Notes: generated from the letters alone by a model not told the origin. Shown: positions 13,491 through 26,327, counted from the first letter of the stretch. The stretch is DNA of 64,000 nucleotides from Holacanthus passer (GCA_025331565.1 JAFREQ010000037.1:2542001-2606000), one strand, 5' to 3'. A program made the numbers and translations.

Positions 13491-13707
13491 GGCACGGTGG
13501 ATCAGTGGTTATTACTGCTGCCTCACAGCAACAAGGTCCTGGGTTTGAACTTGTATCTGCATGAGTCCAGTACATGCAGGGTGGGTGTCTCTGTGTGTGC
13601 TGGCGCAGACACTGACCTGTCCAGGGTGTTTTCCACCTCTCAGCCAGTGCATGCTGGGATGCGATGTTCAACAGGATAAGCAGCTATAGAGAATGAATGG
13701 ATGGATT
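13491..13707 (+). mobile_element. tRNA-derived SINE
   Basis: GGCACGGTGGATCAGTGGTT (A-box-like) is followed by TGCTGCCTCACAGCAACAAG and a B-box-like GGTTTGAAC. The body contains GACCTGTCCAGGGTGTTTTC and ends AACAGGATAAGCAGCTATAG...GAATGAATGGATGGAT. This order matches the very common fish repeat read as GGCACGGTGGxxCAGTGGTTA...GGATAAGCGG...ATGGATGGA. It is diverged and internally shortened relative to the recalled full form. Confidence 0.78.
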
Positions 13708-13714
13708 TGTTGCA

Positions 13715-14315
13715 TATTATAAAAGCACTAAGCTACTGCAGTACTCAAGTACTGTACTTTTGTATAATTCTGTGGTACTTTTACTTTTTAAAAGAGTAAG
13801 AGTAAGAGTTTTACTTCAACTCCATTACATTTCAGAGAGAAATACTCTACTTATAAGATAATTCTTTATTGATCCCCCACAGGGGAAATTCGGGACAACA
13901 GCTATAGCTACTGGTTACCTGATTAATTTTATAAATTTTACATTTAAAGAATGATATGCCTATAAAATACAATCATTGTTACAGATCATACCAGTGGTGT
14001 CACATATCAGATGTCTGAGTTGTTAGATGTATCTCTGCAGAAGCCTGATCCATAGGTTGGGAACCACTTTCAAACTAACAGTTTGTCACTCATTTTTCCT
14101 ACACAGTGAGTGTAGTGTGTTTATTTAGATAATTTAAGCACATTTGCTAAGAATACTTCTGCATTGTTATTTTACTGAAGTAGAAATTGAATGCAGGAAT
14201 TTTACTCGAATGGAATATTTTTTACATTGTTGTACTGATACTTTTATTGATCAGAATACTTCTACCACAACTGCCTAATTCTGATAAGCACCTGTACTTA
14301 TTTAAGATACTTAAG
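13715..14315 (+). repeat. Dispersed repeat with TACTTTTACTT / ATTACATTTCAGAGxGAAATACT
   Basis: Words such as GTACTCAAGTACTGTACTTTT, CTCCATTACATTTCAGAGAG and ACTTCTACCACAACTGCCTA recur across about 600 bp, a pattern frequent in percomorph genomes. A separate short tail element interrupts it at 13851-13895. Related words occur at 2915-3075. Confidence 0.55.
13851..13895 (+). mobile_element. Short retroelement-tail-like repeat, copy 1 (AAGATAATTCTTTATTGATCCC)
   Basis: TTATAAGATAATTCTTTATT followed by GATCCCCCACAGGGGAAATT. The same consensus appears at 15195-15240 with a GATAA mini-repeat. These look like 3' ends of a fish retroelement (recalled: CTTTATTGATCCC...GGGGAAATT). No body of the element is attached. 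Confidence 0.6.
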
Positions 14316-15194
14316 TATCCCATCAGCCAGTGGGTGATTTAACGATTTCACAACATTAACTGCATGATTAATGCTCTGTATTCTACTCTAATATCAGCAA
14401 CTTTAAGCTGGTCCTGTCAATAAAATGTGGATCACATCAACCGTTGTCGCGATGCCATTTCATGTACAAGTGTTACTCGTGCCACTAAAACACTTCAACT
14501 GTGTGGCAACAGTGCTAAAAAAAATCACATTTAAAAACCAAAACTCACAACTACTATTTAAAAGGGAAACATTAACACAGTGTATACAGTGGTTGTGGTT
14601 ATGGCAGAGGAGTATTTGGCAGTGTGATGATGCGTGGAGCTCCTAATGAGAAACACCAAGCTCCCAGTAATTTGTTAGCCTGAGTTAAGGTCAAACCACA
14701 AATGCTGCATGATTCAGTCACCCCCAAAGTCCCTATTAGAATTTGCATTTAAAATATATCTATTATTTATGTGTGTATTATTAAAATGGCTGGCTGTGAG
14801 GATCCCCTGAGCACAGCGCACAGGGAAGGCCCACAGCAACTGGACCACAATACCAGGGGCTGACAATCAAATAATGGACAGAAAGAAATGGAAGAATAAT
14901 GAGAGACAGATAAAAAAGTTTCCTGGAGTCCAAGAAAAGCCTCTGTCATAATGAGGACCTTGTTAAACTTTAAAAACACAACACAACTTCAAACGCTATG
15001 TAAGCTTTTTAATCTTCTTTTGTGACAAAACAAAAATGATTTCCTTGTTGCACTCGATGGGTGGTGAACGTATAATAATGCAGGGAGACGAACAGAATGG
15101 ACTTATTTAAACAATGAATCTGTTTATTGAGCAATGCGACTTCTCAAGCTGTCAATGACAGAATAACCCAGGAAACGTTAGTGTGGTTTTATCT
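14316..15194. other. Non-coding, nothing recognised
   Basis: No coding or repeat signal is clear. Confidence 0.4.
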
Positions 15195-15240
15195 TATAAG
15201 ATAAGATAAACCTTTATTCGTCCCACAGTGGGGAAATTCA
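15195..15240 (+). mobile_element. Short retroelement-tail-like repeat, copy 2
   Basis: TTATAAGATAAGATAAACCT then TTATTCGTCCCACAGTGGGG and AAATTCA. It aligns with copy 1 at 13851-13895 and keeps the palindrome-like CCCACAGTGGGG. Confidence 0.6.
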
Positions 15241-15349
15241 CAATGTAACCATGTAAATGTTATGTAAATGTAACTGTGCCTAAACTGTGCCATTGCTATA
15301 ATTATAGTGCAAACCCCATCATTTCAATACCTCTGCAGCAGCTCTGTGG

Positions 15350-15720
15350 GGCTCAGAGGTGCTTTAGGCCAAATACAATCAGATTGTTAACATCCTCACA
15401 ATGCTAACATGCTGATGTTTAGTAGGTATGTTTACAATATTCACATTTTAGTTTAGCATATTAATATTTGTTTAGTAGCACTAAATAAAAAGTGCACATG
15501 AGGCTGATGGGAATGTCATTAGTTTTGCAGGTATTTGGTCATAAATATTAATTAAATTAATTAAAACACTAATTAAAATTTTGACATGACTCATCAGGAT
15601 ATATCATTTGGGCACCATTAATGTCTGCACCAAATTTCATGGCAATTCATCCAATAGATTAGATATTTCAGTGTCTGTGTTGGACTGACCAACAGACAGC
15701 GCTCTCCCTAGAGCCGCACA
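15350..15720 (+). repeat. Dispersed repeat, GTTTAGCAT...GCTGATGGGAATGTCATTAG family, copy 1
   Basis: In order: CACAATGCTAACATGCTGAT, TTTTAGTTTAGCATATTAAT, AGTGCACATGAGGCTGATGG, GTTTTGCAGGTATTTGGTCA, CACCAAATTTCATGGCAATT, CATCCAATAGATTAGATATT and TAGAGCC near the end. The same order is seen at 37885-38228 (direct) and at 57295-57640 (inverted). This is a frequent teleost dispersed repeat; its class is unsure. Confidence 0.75.
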
Positions 15721-18700
15721 AAGTCAATCGGCTAATGATTTTGTTTCCCAGTATTTTCAGGAAGCCTCTCTTAAGCCTTGCTTATTGTCTTTTTTTGTGC
15801 ATCCAACTGAAAACCTTACCAAGTCAAGCAAAGAAATTTCAAAGCAAAGGCTGTCAATGCCTATTTACAGTCAAAGGAGGTGCAAGCGCTTTTGTCCACC
15901 TTTTTCAAATGAGAGTGAAAGAGTAAATGTCTTCGTTTTACCAGGAGTCAGGACTCAGCCTCGGGCAGGGAAATTGTCCATAACTTCTCTTTTCGTAGCC
16001 ATGTTCATTTGCACAAATATACCCTGGGCAGCGCACCAGCCAAACAAGAAAAAAACTCAGTGTTTTTGCTGCATGTAACTGATGCTGAGAGCACCCGCAG
16101 ACCTTAATACCACAAGTGTGAGACGGAGCTGAGAGAAGTGCCAGACGTGCTGGAGAGATGTATTGTTTACCTGTGCATCTTCAACGCTCCTCCGTCTGCC
16201 TCCTCACTGATATCTGATATTCCACATGACATGACTGATGCTTTAAAAGCTTGCATTCGCCATCACCTTTCGTTTGGAGTTAACCTTAAGGTGGCAGCAC
16301 TTTGAATGTCAACCCCTCCACATGTGGACCTTTTTAAATGCCACCGCTCTTTATTCTGCAATTGTGAAACAGGACAGACAAAAGAGAGGGGGGGGCTACG
16401 GGAGGAAGAGGAAAGAGGCTGGCAGATGAGGATTTTTTTTTTCTTCTCCCCACCAGAGGAAAGCCAAATGACATACAATCAGCTAGGCTCAGCAGGGGGT
16501 TCATTTAACACTTGAAGGGGAATATTGGTACTAAGTGTGGGTCTTTGAAGGGCTAGAGAGCTGATCCGCTCATTTGATGATGTGTTCAATTACATAGATG
16601 GATGAATGGCAGCCTTGAACTGGAGAGCGCACTGAACTAGAGGCCTTCTTTGGGTTCACTGAATTTATTCATGCTGCTTCATAAAAAGTAGTCTAATATA
16701 TGCAGCAAACTTTTTGAACACAGTGCAGCATGTGTCAACATTTTTCCAACATTAGTGCTGCGTGACTTTAGCAGCTACATTGCACTTCTCTATAAATAAA
16801 GATCCACATGTAAACCTCTGAATCACGACACTGGTTTAAAATGGAGACTAATTGGCTGATTTTAAATTTGTTTTAGCTACATGCCTTTAAGTGGAAGTAA
16901 TTATCAAACCCCCTGTAGATTCAAAGGTGGCTGTTAAAAGTTTGGGAGAGAACAGCTTTGGTTGTGGTCAGCCAGGATTCATTCACATCATCACAACATC
17001 AATTTTGCCAATAATATTTTTGCCAAATATGACGAAAAAGGTACTTTCAGACTTTAGACTGTGCCGTATTTTGCATCAAAATAATTACCATTTGGTACAA
17101 AATATTTATACCATTTTTGCTTTGGACACTTGCCACAATTAGAAAGCAGTGATCTGAACTAAAGCTGATCACAACCTGGAACAAACTACAAACTTACTAC
17201 ATCCACCCTTAAGGCCAATAGAGTAAGGTAAATTTGTGTGAAGCATCACTTTCCCCTGTGACACAAACCTCTCACCCTCTGATGAGGAAGTGAACGAGTG
17301 AGATGCAGCGGTGGCAGCGATGACAAATGATAATGGCAAATCTAAGATGACAGCCACTTCAAATTGCCTGGGGATCAACGATGACCCCTTGACACCTTGA
17401 AGCGAATCGAGCAAATCTGACAACCTTTCCCACGCTGTGGAGAGCAAGGTGCCCGAGCACAGCCTCGTGTGTTCCTGTTTGTTGTTCGCCGGTGTTCTCT
17501 TTTATGTTGTCATGAGATTTTCTAAGAGCATTTCCAGTCTTGAAGAGACGAGGACTAGGAGTCAAGCATCATCTGTGATCCGTCGGTGTCCTGTAACAGC
17601 TGTCTCTGGCATCAGAACATGCGGTTGCCGCTATCCCATATTACATCTCTGCCACTCAGCGCCAACGGATCAGCAATCCAATTTCACACAAGCGCGCTCA
17701 GAGGGAGGCAACGCTGACGCAGGAATGAGGATCTATGCTTCAACAAAGACAAGAAGTTGTTTGAAGTGGCTGGAGGGGTGGTGGTCTGGGAGGAATGAGA
17801 TGGGCTGAAGAATTAGATAGAAACAGTAATGGAAGTGCGATGGAGGGAGATAAAAAGCAGGGGTGATAACGTGGGAAAGGCGTTTCTATGACTGTTACTT
17901 TCATCAGCTGAGCTGCAGCAGAGAGCAGAATAAGCTCCTAATTTCCCAACCCATCTCTGAGCACAGAAGACAATGCAACGGCAGGCACAGACGGCAGACA
18001 GAAAGAGCGAGCCTGTGAGACAAATCTGCACTTTTAAACACACCTTTGTTTGTGTAGTGACGTCCAACGCGCCAGTTTCTGCTCAAAGACCAGCGAGACA
18101 ATGATCTCTGTGTACTGCTGGGAGAGCAGATGTACAGTATTGCATGACAACACACTCCTCAGCCTTTTCAATATCACACACTCATATTGCATAGTCATTG
18201 TGACATAAATAGAGAAGGGGGTTTGCATCTCGTCTTTCACAGAGTAGAGAGAGATTCGAATCTGATATCCAATGACTGCTTATTAGATCGAGCCATCAGG
18301 CCGTCAGTTTGGAGCCAGACTCATAAGACAGCCGGTGTGTTGAGGAGGCTGCTTTCCATTCTCACCCACACACATACACACACAAAACACAGCAGAAAAA
18401 GAGGAGAGCAAGGCCCTTCTGGACCAGCTTCTCTTCTCCTGCCAGAGCCGTGCATGCAGTCTTTTGTAAAACCTGCCTTAACCAGTTTGAGCCCACCACA
18501 AAGCCAGTTCCCTGAAAGGTCTCCTATTTTGGGATATCGATGGTTTTCAGAACAATAACCCGTCTCTGCCTCTGTTTTATTTCCTCCAAAATCCAGCTCT
18601 GATGAAGCAGATGCATCAAAAGCAGAGGGAGAGAGAATGAGGACTTGGCCAGGTTTGCAGCATTGTGATAGGAAAGACAGGCGGCTGGATGGATAAATGT

Positions 18701-21700
18701 GGCGTTCCATTGTTGGTACAAAAGGTCAGCTGGGATCCGAGCACTGTAGACAGAAAGACAGACGCAGGTGGACCCACGAGAGGATACAGATTGGATGAAA
18801 CCTGTGGAACATCCTGTCACAGCGAGATTGACAAGGCAGACAAAGATAACGCTCGCCTTCGCCGATTCTTTGACCTGTAAGCATTGTTATCGTCCCTCAT
18901 CTGCCAAGCCCGTTTTCATTTTTATGTCAATTTTTTCTTCTTAAATCACAGAGACCGCCGTCAATATTTTCTGTTGACAATAAAAGATGACGATGTCCTG
19001 ACTGTGTGATGAGGGTGTGAGATTTCTGATAAATCTGTCATCAGATTCATGACTCCCATTTTCCATCCATCCGATTTCAAATGCTGATAACAAAAAAAAA
19101 AATTGAAGCCTGACAGTTCCCTTTTTACAGTGCCTTTCCTCTGACAGTTTGACAGTGTGCAGTCCTCACGACTGAGGTGTCTGTCTATCTGTCTTTCACC
19201 CTGTTTGGCTTACTGTCTCTCTCTCCGTCTCTCTGTCTGTCTGTCTCTGTATCTCTGTACTTGATTACCAATCACTGCAGCATAGCCTGGTCTGATTCCG
19301 AGTGGAAAGCTTTAATTCTCCCCACATGGTGCTGAGACATCCAGACCCTGGTGAAATTGCTCCTGGTATACACACAATCACTCCTTCTCGTTAACACTCA
19401 AAAAGTTTCCATATATCATCTTAAGGAAAATCACTGCCTAATCCTCTTCGCTCCCTCGAGGTCCGCTGCTTCGTAATGACTCTGTTGTAGATGCCTGACA
19501 GCGGATTTGTTTGTCCACAAACATTACGATGATGCTTGTGTTCATGGAAAAGAAAGATTATAAAGAATTAATGCATGACTAATGGAAAGTAAAACAGCGG
19601 AGTCGGAAAATTATGATGCTTAGTTCATAAACTGTCAGACCAATTAAAATCAGGTGTACCCATCTAACGAGACAAGCCATGAATGTATTCTCAGAAACAG
19701 CAGGCACGCTGTATTGTGCCAGGAATTTAAAGCCAATTTTCCCAGTGAGGAAAAATCCAATCAGAGGAAGCATAAAGGAGTGCCATTTTTAATGGTGGCA
19801 TGTCTAATACTTGGGGGCGGCTTTCTGCATAACCGCCGAGAGCTGTCTTCATCCAAACTGACATTTCGACCGGACGGACAAGACAGAAAGAGCTGACAGG
19901 TTCATCTCAGCTCCGTGTCAGACAAGCTGACTTTTAGCGCTAAAATATACTCTGACACATGCACCACTTAACCACTTACGAAGAACAAAAATGTGCAACA
20001 GACCTCTGGCTCTGCATATTTAAAATTGCATAACTGTTCAAACACTGAAAGTCAGATAAAGAGACACTTGACTCACCTGCAAAAAAAAAAAGCCTTCAGG
20101 TTTTACACAACGGCTTATGGATAATAAATGAAAGCCACGCCGGCGAAATGAAGTATTTCTAATCAATCAGTTTGGTCTGAGAGACAGATTTTGTGGCATT
20201 TTCACTGTGAATGCAAATGACACGCAGCGAGTGTGTGTCAGGATGACAACACGTACAGTAGAGTGTAATAAATCAACTCCAGGCAGCAGAGACTGTTTAC
20301 CTTTCTGCTCCTCAGAGAAAGATAAAGGAAAGCCAGTGCTACTTAGTATTTAGGGAGAATTTTGAGCGTATACTTTTTTTTAATTTAAGTTAAAATGTCA
20401 AGAATAATAGAACAACACAATATCCTCGATCGTCAGCATGAAGACCTCTGGTATAGTACAAACATTCTGATTATATAATCAGACAGAATGCATCATCAAC
20501 TTATATCCGTCAGCGTGAACAACAAAAGGCAGGTTGTTGTGACTTTATTTCAAGCTGTGAAGCAATCATTTTTCTCCCAGCTATGCTATGTGTTCTCGGC
20601 TTCCCTCATAAGGTGGTAGCAGGGTTTTCTTTAAGACCCCATGGTGAGTCTGTCTGCTTTGGAAATGTAAGGTTTCATCTTTCCTGGGTGATAGAGTTTC
20701 GCTATTTGATAGAACAATTGTAGTTTCCTCCCCGATCTGAAGCTAATTCAAAAGCAACTCTCTGCCACACCGCCACCCTCCGTCCCTCCCTTCCCCCTCT
20801 GTCTCCGCTCCGTCTCCCTCATCCAGCTCCCCCAGCGCGCACCTCCTTAAACTTTAATCATCTCATATTCAATACATTTCACAGCGACTCGTCACAAGGT
20901 TATCCCGGTTTTCAAAAGAAGTCTTCCCCTTCTCGCCTCAACCTCAATAAAGATTCAGTGATTTCAGAATCTTCCAGCGTATTCATTACCAGGCTCCTCG
21001 ACATGAGAGTGATGTTGGCACAGAGAATTTCTTGATGTAGATTTAAAGGCCAGGCAAAAAATAAAAAAAGCTGAATAAGAATAGAAGAATAAAAGCTAAA
21101 CCAGGTGATGTCATATCATGCTTTTGATCCACATGTGGTTACTGCAGTCGCCCTAAAATTGTTGAACGTTCCAAAGATGAAATTGTGTTTCATCGTAATT
21201 TGTTCGCCTTGTCACTGTCAGGAAAATGACACCTATGCCTCGATGCGGCTGCAGCAAAAAAATAAAATAAAATGAAATAAAATAAATCACTGAGGAGAGT
21301 TTGCTTTTTGTGTGTTTTCTTTCTTTTTCTGATTGTGTCAGAGTGAGGCCACGACACCCGCTGTTCTCTGGATACCATGTTGTGTTGGCCACAGTATGGG
21401 GTCTGCTTCAATCCATTGGCTAGCTGACCTGGCTGAAATCAATGACCGAAAAGGCACAATGTGTGATTCGTTTTCAAGATGAGCTACATTGATTGGTGCT
21501 GTCAACGCTTAGAAACTGGGAATTTTGTTTTTATGACACTTATCTGGGGAGAGCTTTACTCAAATATCTGAAAGTCAACTTTTACAACAGATAAAAAAAA
21601 AAAAAAAAAAAAAAAAAGACAAGCATACCCTGCATTCAACACGCATTTGACTATAGCTTTTAAACATAAGCATTGGGTAATGGAGCAACCACTTATTGTA

Positions 21701-23822
21701 AAGGAGCCTCTGCCAGGTGGTGCGATCTGTCACGGGATGCAGCTTCTGTTGAGACGTGCTCAGCAGAACAGAACGCTTCATTTGGCCTTGCCGGGGAAAA
21801 GCGATTTAATGGACTGTCAACAGCAGGTATTCCATTCAATCCCTATCAGCAGAAGATCAAACAGCAGCACGTATAGTAACTGAAGCAGGAGTAGCGCTCC
21901 TTGTTGTGGATGAATCCATCTTCATTGTTCGCCGAGCTGTTGGCTTATGTGCAACTTTGCTTTCCTGGGTGTATTTCTACGGTCGTGCTGTTGTATTCGT
22001 AAAATGAATGAAATGTGCAGCGACTCCTAAGAGCACTGTCGACGTGTAGCCAAAAACACAGCCTCACGACTGACCACTGTTTATCACTATATTTCCTCAT
22101 CTGCACACACTGAAAAAGAAATAAGACTCAAGAAAGTAATTTGAAAACAATCAGAACTGCCGATAAGAAAACTATTATCGTCTTATGATCAGTACTACAC
22201 AGACGTACTCTCAAAAATGTATTCCACATATCAGCCACATGATTTAAAAAAATGTGCTTTTTATTTTTCAGCCCTTATATAAGAATATTGCCAAAACACT
22301 ACAAAACACAGAGAATAATCTTTTCACAGCACTAAAGCAAGATGTCCAGAAGAATATAGGCCCAAATATCCAAAAGAAAACTATCTTACTTCAAATTTGT
22401 TTCCAACACCATTAAACTAATGAGATGGCTACAGGCTAAAGGAAAAGCTCATTCCGCTGGCTTGAGACCGCTCTGTAGATTAGAAAACAAATTCTATCAG
22501 CAAACATTTCAGCAGAGAAATGAATGAGATGTAAACAGAGTGAATCAAAATGCCAGCAATATAGAGAATCAACATAAGCCTACGAGCAAAAGTCCCATAC
22601 TAACAACAGTTATTAGTTTGTGGCGCTCCTTAGATCAATATATAACTGTCTGCTCTCTTATTTCAACTGCGGCGCCTATTGCATTTGTGTTCAAGAAAGA
22701 TTGGTAAAGAAATACAAGTTCCAGCACTGGTGCTATTAAATATCAGGGGAGGGTGGATTAAGAATCTCATATTAAAAAGGGATTAAACCAAGCAGAGAAA
22801 TCCATATGTTTGAGTGGGATCTCTGTAGGAAGATGCTTTGAGTAATATTATGTGTTCGGATAAAAATCCTATAAACCAACCCTATAAAATCCTCACTAAC
22901 GCTGAACAACAGGCTGTAACATTCATGTGCAAACAGTTAACCCAGCGTAGATCTTTCACAAAACCTTTTACAGGAAGGGAATATTTTTTTTCATAAGCAC
23001 AAGACTTTGTGTGTGTCATTGTTTAAATCAGTCACTGTGATCCCAGTAACATCCCAAATACCAGTGCTCTCTCTTTAACATTCATGATATTTGGCGGCAC
23101 GGATGGCACTTATTAGCCGAGGGCCATGTCAACGCAAGAGAAGTACAAGCATTAAAGCAGCTTAAAGGGTGTCTGAAAGGTAGCAAAGAGGGTGGAAACA
23201 TACATAGGTGGTGTAGATGTATGGATTTTATTGTCAAAGAATTCTTATAACCCAGTGTTTTTACGCTCAGTCAGACATTTCCAAGTCTTCACGTCTCTGC
23301 ATGATTATAATGAACATAATATATATACCTGCAGGAAGGTGAAAAACACTCACAACAGAGTGACATGTTGGTATATTCACAGTAGATGTGTCTAACATTA
23401 TCTTGTTTACCTACTACTACATTTACACTATAGTGCTTTTGCAAATTCAACGAACTTGAAAGAATTCATTTCAATTATTATTGGGCAAACTGAGTGGGTA
23501 TTCTAAGGAAATGGGCATTATCACTTGGAAGGAGTAAAATGGCATATAAAGTGAAACTGGACTTTCCGCTGACGTGTACAAGTCCTGTTTATCAGCAGGA
23601 GACAGAAATAGCTGCGGTTATTAATAATATGGATTTAATGTGTGGAATGACTATACATCAGTGACAATGGCACAAAAATACATAAAAATTAATTAATGGC
23701 TCGGCGGGAGATAACAAAGTATAGCTCTAAATTAACTATAGTCCACTGTTCCATGTGGTTAGCTTTACATCAGGATGGACAATGCGACCAGATGGTACTT
23801 TTCAACTCTCAGCATTTGTCCT
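15721..23822. other. Long unique non-coding stretch
   Basis: About 8 kb with no convincing exon on either strand. Visible simple features are an oligo-T at 16433-16442, (TCTG/TCTC)n at 19214-19245, an A-run at 19090-19102 and a 25-bp poly-A at 21593-21617. Blocks with balanced composition and few repeats (for example 17170-17460 and 19640-19900) could be conserved non-coding sequence, but nothing in the single sequence proves it. A pyrimidine-rich patch lies at 20765-20830. Confidence 0.45.
21593..21617 (+). repeat. Poly-A tract (25 A)
   Basis: Uninterrupted run of 25 A. No retroelement body is recognised directly upstream, so I do not call it a retrotransposon tail. Confidence 0.9.
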
Positions 23823-23823
23823 A

Positions 23824-23841
23824 CACACACACACACACACA
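23824..23841 (+). repeat. (CA)n microsatellite
   Basis: Nine uninterrupted AC/CA units. Confidence 0.9.
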
Positions 23842-23842
23842 G

Positions 23843-25344
23843 CACCATCATGCATACCATATAACTCTGTAATTGATCATTCAAGCTGAAGCAAAGCACA
23901 TGAGAAAGGGTATTTATAACACAACACACAAAAAAAACAAAGTAACGCTGAAACAATACACCTGTTCTGTGTCCCATTTTACATCCAGGGGAATGATTAC
24001 TCCATTTTCGGCTTTATCACACACTCACGTGTGCGGGGGTATCGTTTCAGACACACACTCCTAAACATGGCTGTCTACTGGACTGGGACTCAGGCCTGCA
24101 GTGTTTATAAAGAGAGAGTCTCCAAACAGTGGAGATCAACAACAGCCTGTCAGCTTTTTAGTGTAGCCATGGACGGAGCAGAGACACAGGGACCACGGAG
24201 AGAGAGCCGCATCCGTCCATCAGGTTGACCCCCAACAGTTCTGATCAAAGATGACAGAAAAAGAGAGAGAGAGAGAGAGAGAGCGAGGACAGGAGGCAGC
24301 TCAGAGGAAGACAGAAAGACAGGCTCCTATGGTATTGGCCCGGCTCTTGAGGCCCCTGCATCTTTGCTTGGCCGTAATTAAAGCAGAGTGCAGACTCTGG
24401 GTATTTCCCTTTTTAAACGTCGCCGGTCTCCATTGCCCGCCGTACAAAGGACTGTCAGAGGCAAGACAAAGTAGAAAGGCAAATCCCTGAATAAAGCTAA
24501 CAGAGAGGCATCTGGGGGGAAGGATCTGCATTATAGCTGCTGCATATGCGCACACACATTCCCACATATACTGTACCTATAAACAATCGTGCATTCACGT
24601 GCAAGGCAATGCACCTAATTGCTCTGGCAGCCATTGAACGATGACAATGGCCACAGAGGGAGTTGGCAAGACTTTGTCGGGATGTATGTAATTATTCAGC
24701 CATACAAAAGGAGGGGCCGACGCGGTGCCAGAGCGGATTTACTGTGTCTGGTCAGTGCATTCAGCAGGCCTATCTAATGATGTGCACTTATGGGCTGAAT
24801 TGCCAGACAACTGTTTACCTCTGTACTCAGAGTGTGGGCCCCACTGAGAGCAAGAGCTCGAGAAGGTGCCGAACGGGGGAAAAAAAAAAAGTCCAGATGG
24901 ATGCTGGAGTTCAAATTAAAGCAAATGATCTGATAGTGAGGAGGAAGAGTTGAGAGAAGATGAATGGTGTCCTTGGAAGCAGAGACAGGGGAGAGGCCGA
25001 AATGTTGAACTCTTTTTTTTTTTGGTGAAGGTCCTTTCTTCACGTGCTGCTGACAGCTAGAAAACCCCTGGACAAGGGAGCACACTAACTATACAACTCT
25101 TGAACATACAGCTCAGATATTTCCAAGCTGAAGCTTTCTGGATATCTGAACCCAATGTGCAATATAGAAATATAGTATAAAGTCAAATGAGGAATATATA
25201 CACATACTCAAATGTTGCTATTTGTGTGAAGCTTCATTAAAAGTAATTTAAATCTATTTTGGACCAAATATCATTCCTACATTAAGGAAAAACAGGTTTG
25301 AAAAGCAGACGTGCAGCCAGAATTTTTTTTGTTTAAATCTATAA
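23843..25344. other. Non-coding, simple repeats only
   Basis: Contains a GA microsatellite at 24262-24283 and short A- and T-runs near 24880 and 25013. No exon was found. It is intronic on the current gene model. Confidence 0.5.
24262..24283 (+). repeat. (GA)n microsatellite
   Basis: About eleven GA units in a purine-rich context. Confidence 0.9.
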
Positions 25345-25352
25345 TATCTATA

Positions 25353-25378
25353 ATCTATCTATCTATCTATCTATCTAT
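25353..25378 (+). repeat. (ATCT)n tetranucleotide microsatellite
   Basis: Six ATCT units flanked by AT-rich sequence. Confidence 0.9.
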
Positions 25379-25509
25379 TTATAATTTTAAATCTATGACA
25401 TTAACTTAGGGCTCATATAATGATGCAGTCCTTTTTTGTTTGCTTGCTTGTTAAGAGAAGCGCCACTTCTAACCATCACTTCTGACAGCAGCACCCATCT
25501 GAGCCCCTG

Positions 25510-26040
25510 TCAGAGGTCATTTACATAATGAAAGAAGGAAATTACCAGGGAGGCAAAGGCAGGACAAGCCTGCCATTTGGCGGAGAGAGAAAATGAAGAT
25601 GGAAGGAAAATGGTTTGGCAAGAATGGGGGCATTGGACGGGGAGAGTGCAGAGAGAGCAGCAGAACTGGAGTGAGGGATAAGGGTGGAGAGTGCAGGAGG
25701 CAGCAGGGGGAGAGAGAGACAGAGAGGGAGGGAGAGAGAGAGAGACGGGCTTGAAGAGCTGAGACAGTTGAACCATGAAGCGAGGCGTGCCAGTCAGTTG
25801 GACAGTGCAGAAACATTTGGAGAAAGTGAGAGAGGAGAACTGGAGGAGCGCGAGAGAGAAGGAAGCTGGAACGCCTCAAAAGCATGGAGAAAGTTGGAGA
25901 TTATGTCCAGTTGGGGAGTCTTCACAGATTAAAAAGTTGACGGAGGCAGAGACAAAGACTTGTAAGAAACTTGACAGAGCAGGAGGAAACACTGAGAAGA
26001 CGAGTCAGAGGGAGGCAGGTGCTGTGGCAGAGCATTTGGA
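25510..26040 (+). other. Purine-skewed block beside the klhl29 donor site
   Basis: The plus strand is dominated by G and A for over 500 bp, with GAGAGAGA runs at 25708-25745 and near 25840-25860. On the transcribed minus strand this is a long CT-rich stretch that starts about 15 nt into the intron after the exon. Reading frames here encode only Arg/Glu or Ser/Leu low complexity and are composition artefacts. Confidence 0.75.
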
Positions 26041-26045
26041 CGGGG

Positions 26046-26054
26046 GGCTCTTAC
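26046..26054 (-). other. klhl29: 5' splice site of the klhl29 exon
   Basis: The minus strand reads AAG|GTAAGAGCC, a near-perfect U1 match, with the exon's last base at 26055. Reading past it, the open frame continues about 40 codons into low-complexity sequence with no resemblance to KLHL29, which supports the exon ending here. The next ~500 nt of intron are strongly pyrimidine-rich on the sense strand. Confidence 0.85.
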
Positions 26055-26327
26055 CTTGGCCGACGCCGGGGCCACGGATCCTGCTGCCGTGATGCCTCGC
26101 TTGACCGCTATGTCGCCGCTCGACGTTGTCACGGCAACTGTGGCTGGGGTGGGGAGGAGGGAGGGGATGACTGGGAGGGGGAGGAGCCCCGGGCGGTTGT
26201 TGCCGTTGACAACGGCAGAGGCACAGCTGTGATTGGCTCCCCCATTGTGGAGGCCAGAAGGACGGATGTCTCTCCGCTCCCAGGGCCCCCGGTAGTCCCT
26301 CTCAAAGCGGTGGTGGTGGCGTGACAT
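26055..26327 (-). CDS. klhl29: First coding exon of klhl29 (Kelch-like protein 29), N-terminal 91 residues
   Basis: Seen: on the minus strand an ATG at 26327 opens 91 complete codons, ending in AAG directly before a consensus donor, so the following intron is phase 0. The peptide starts MSRHHHRFERDYRGPWERRD and contains NRPGLLPLPVIPSLLPTPAT near residues 44-63. It is rich in Arg and His at the start, then Pro, Val, Ala and Ser, and looks disordered, with no signal peptide or membrane segment. Known (recalled, not searched): vertebrate KLHL29 begins MSRHHSRFERDYR and carries RPGLLPLPV-PS-LPTPAT at a similar place. The full protein is about 870 residues with a long disordered N-terminus, then BTB, BACK and six Kelch repeats, and is presumed to be a CUL3 ubiquitin-ligase substrate adaptor. 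None of those folded domains is in this window. Start choice: there is an in-frame TGA 18 nt upstream and no other Met in the exon. A GTG just upstream is not a likely start. The gene family call is quite sure; function is by family only. Confidence 0.86.

Noticed and set aside
21593..21617. Poly-A tracts (also 44532-44556) as retrogene tails
   Set aside because: No retrogene or LINE body and no target duplication could be seen upstream.
25971..26324. 117-codon plus-strand frame over the klhl29 exon
   Set aside because: Antisense shadow of the real minus-strand exon. Gly/Arg-rich and without splice support.
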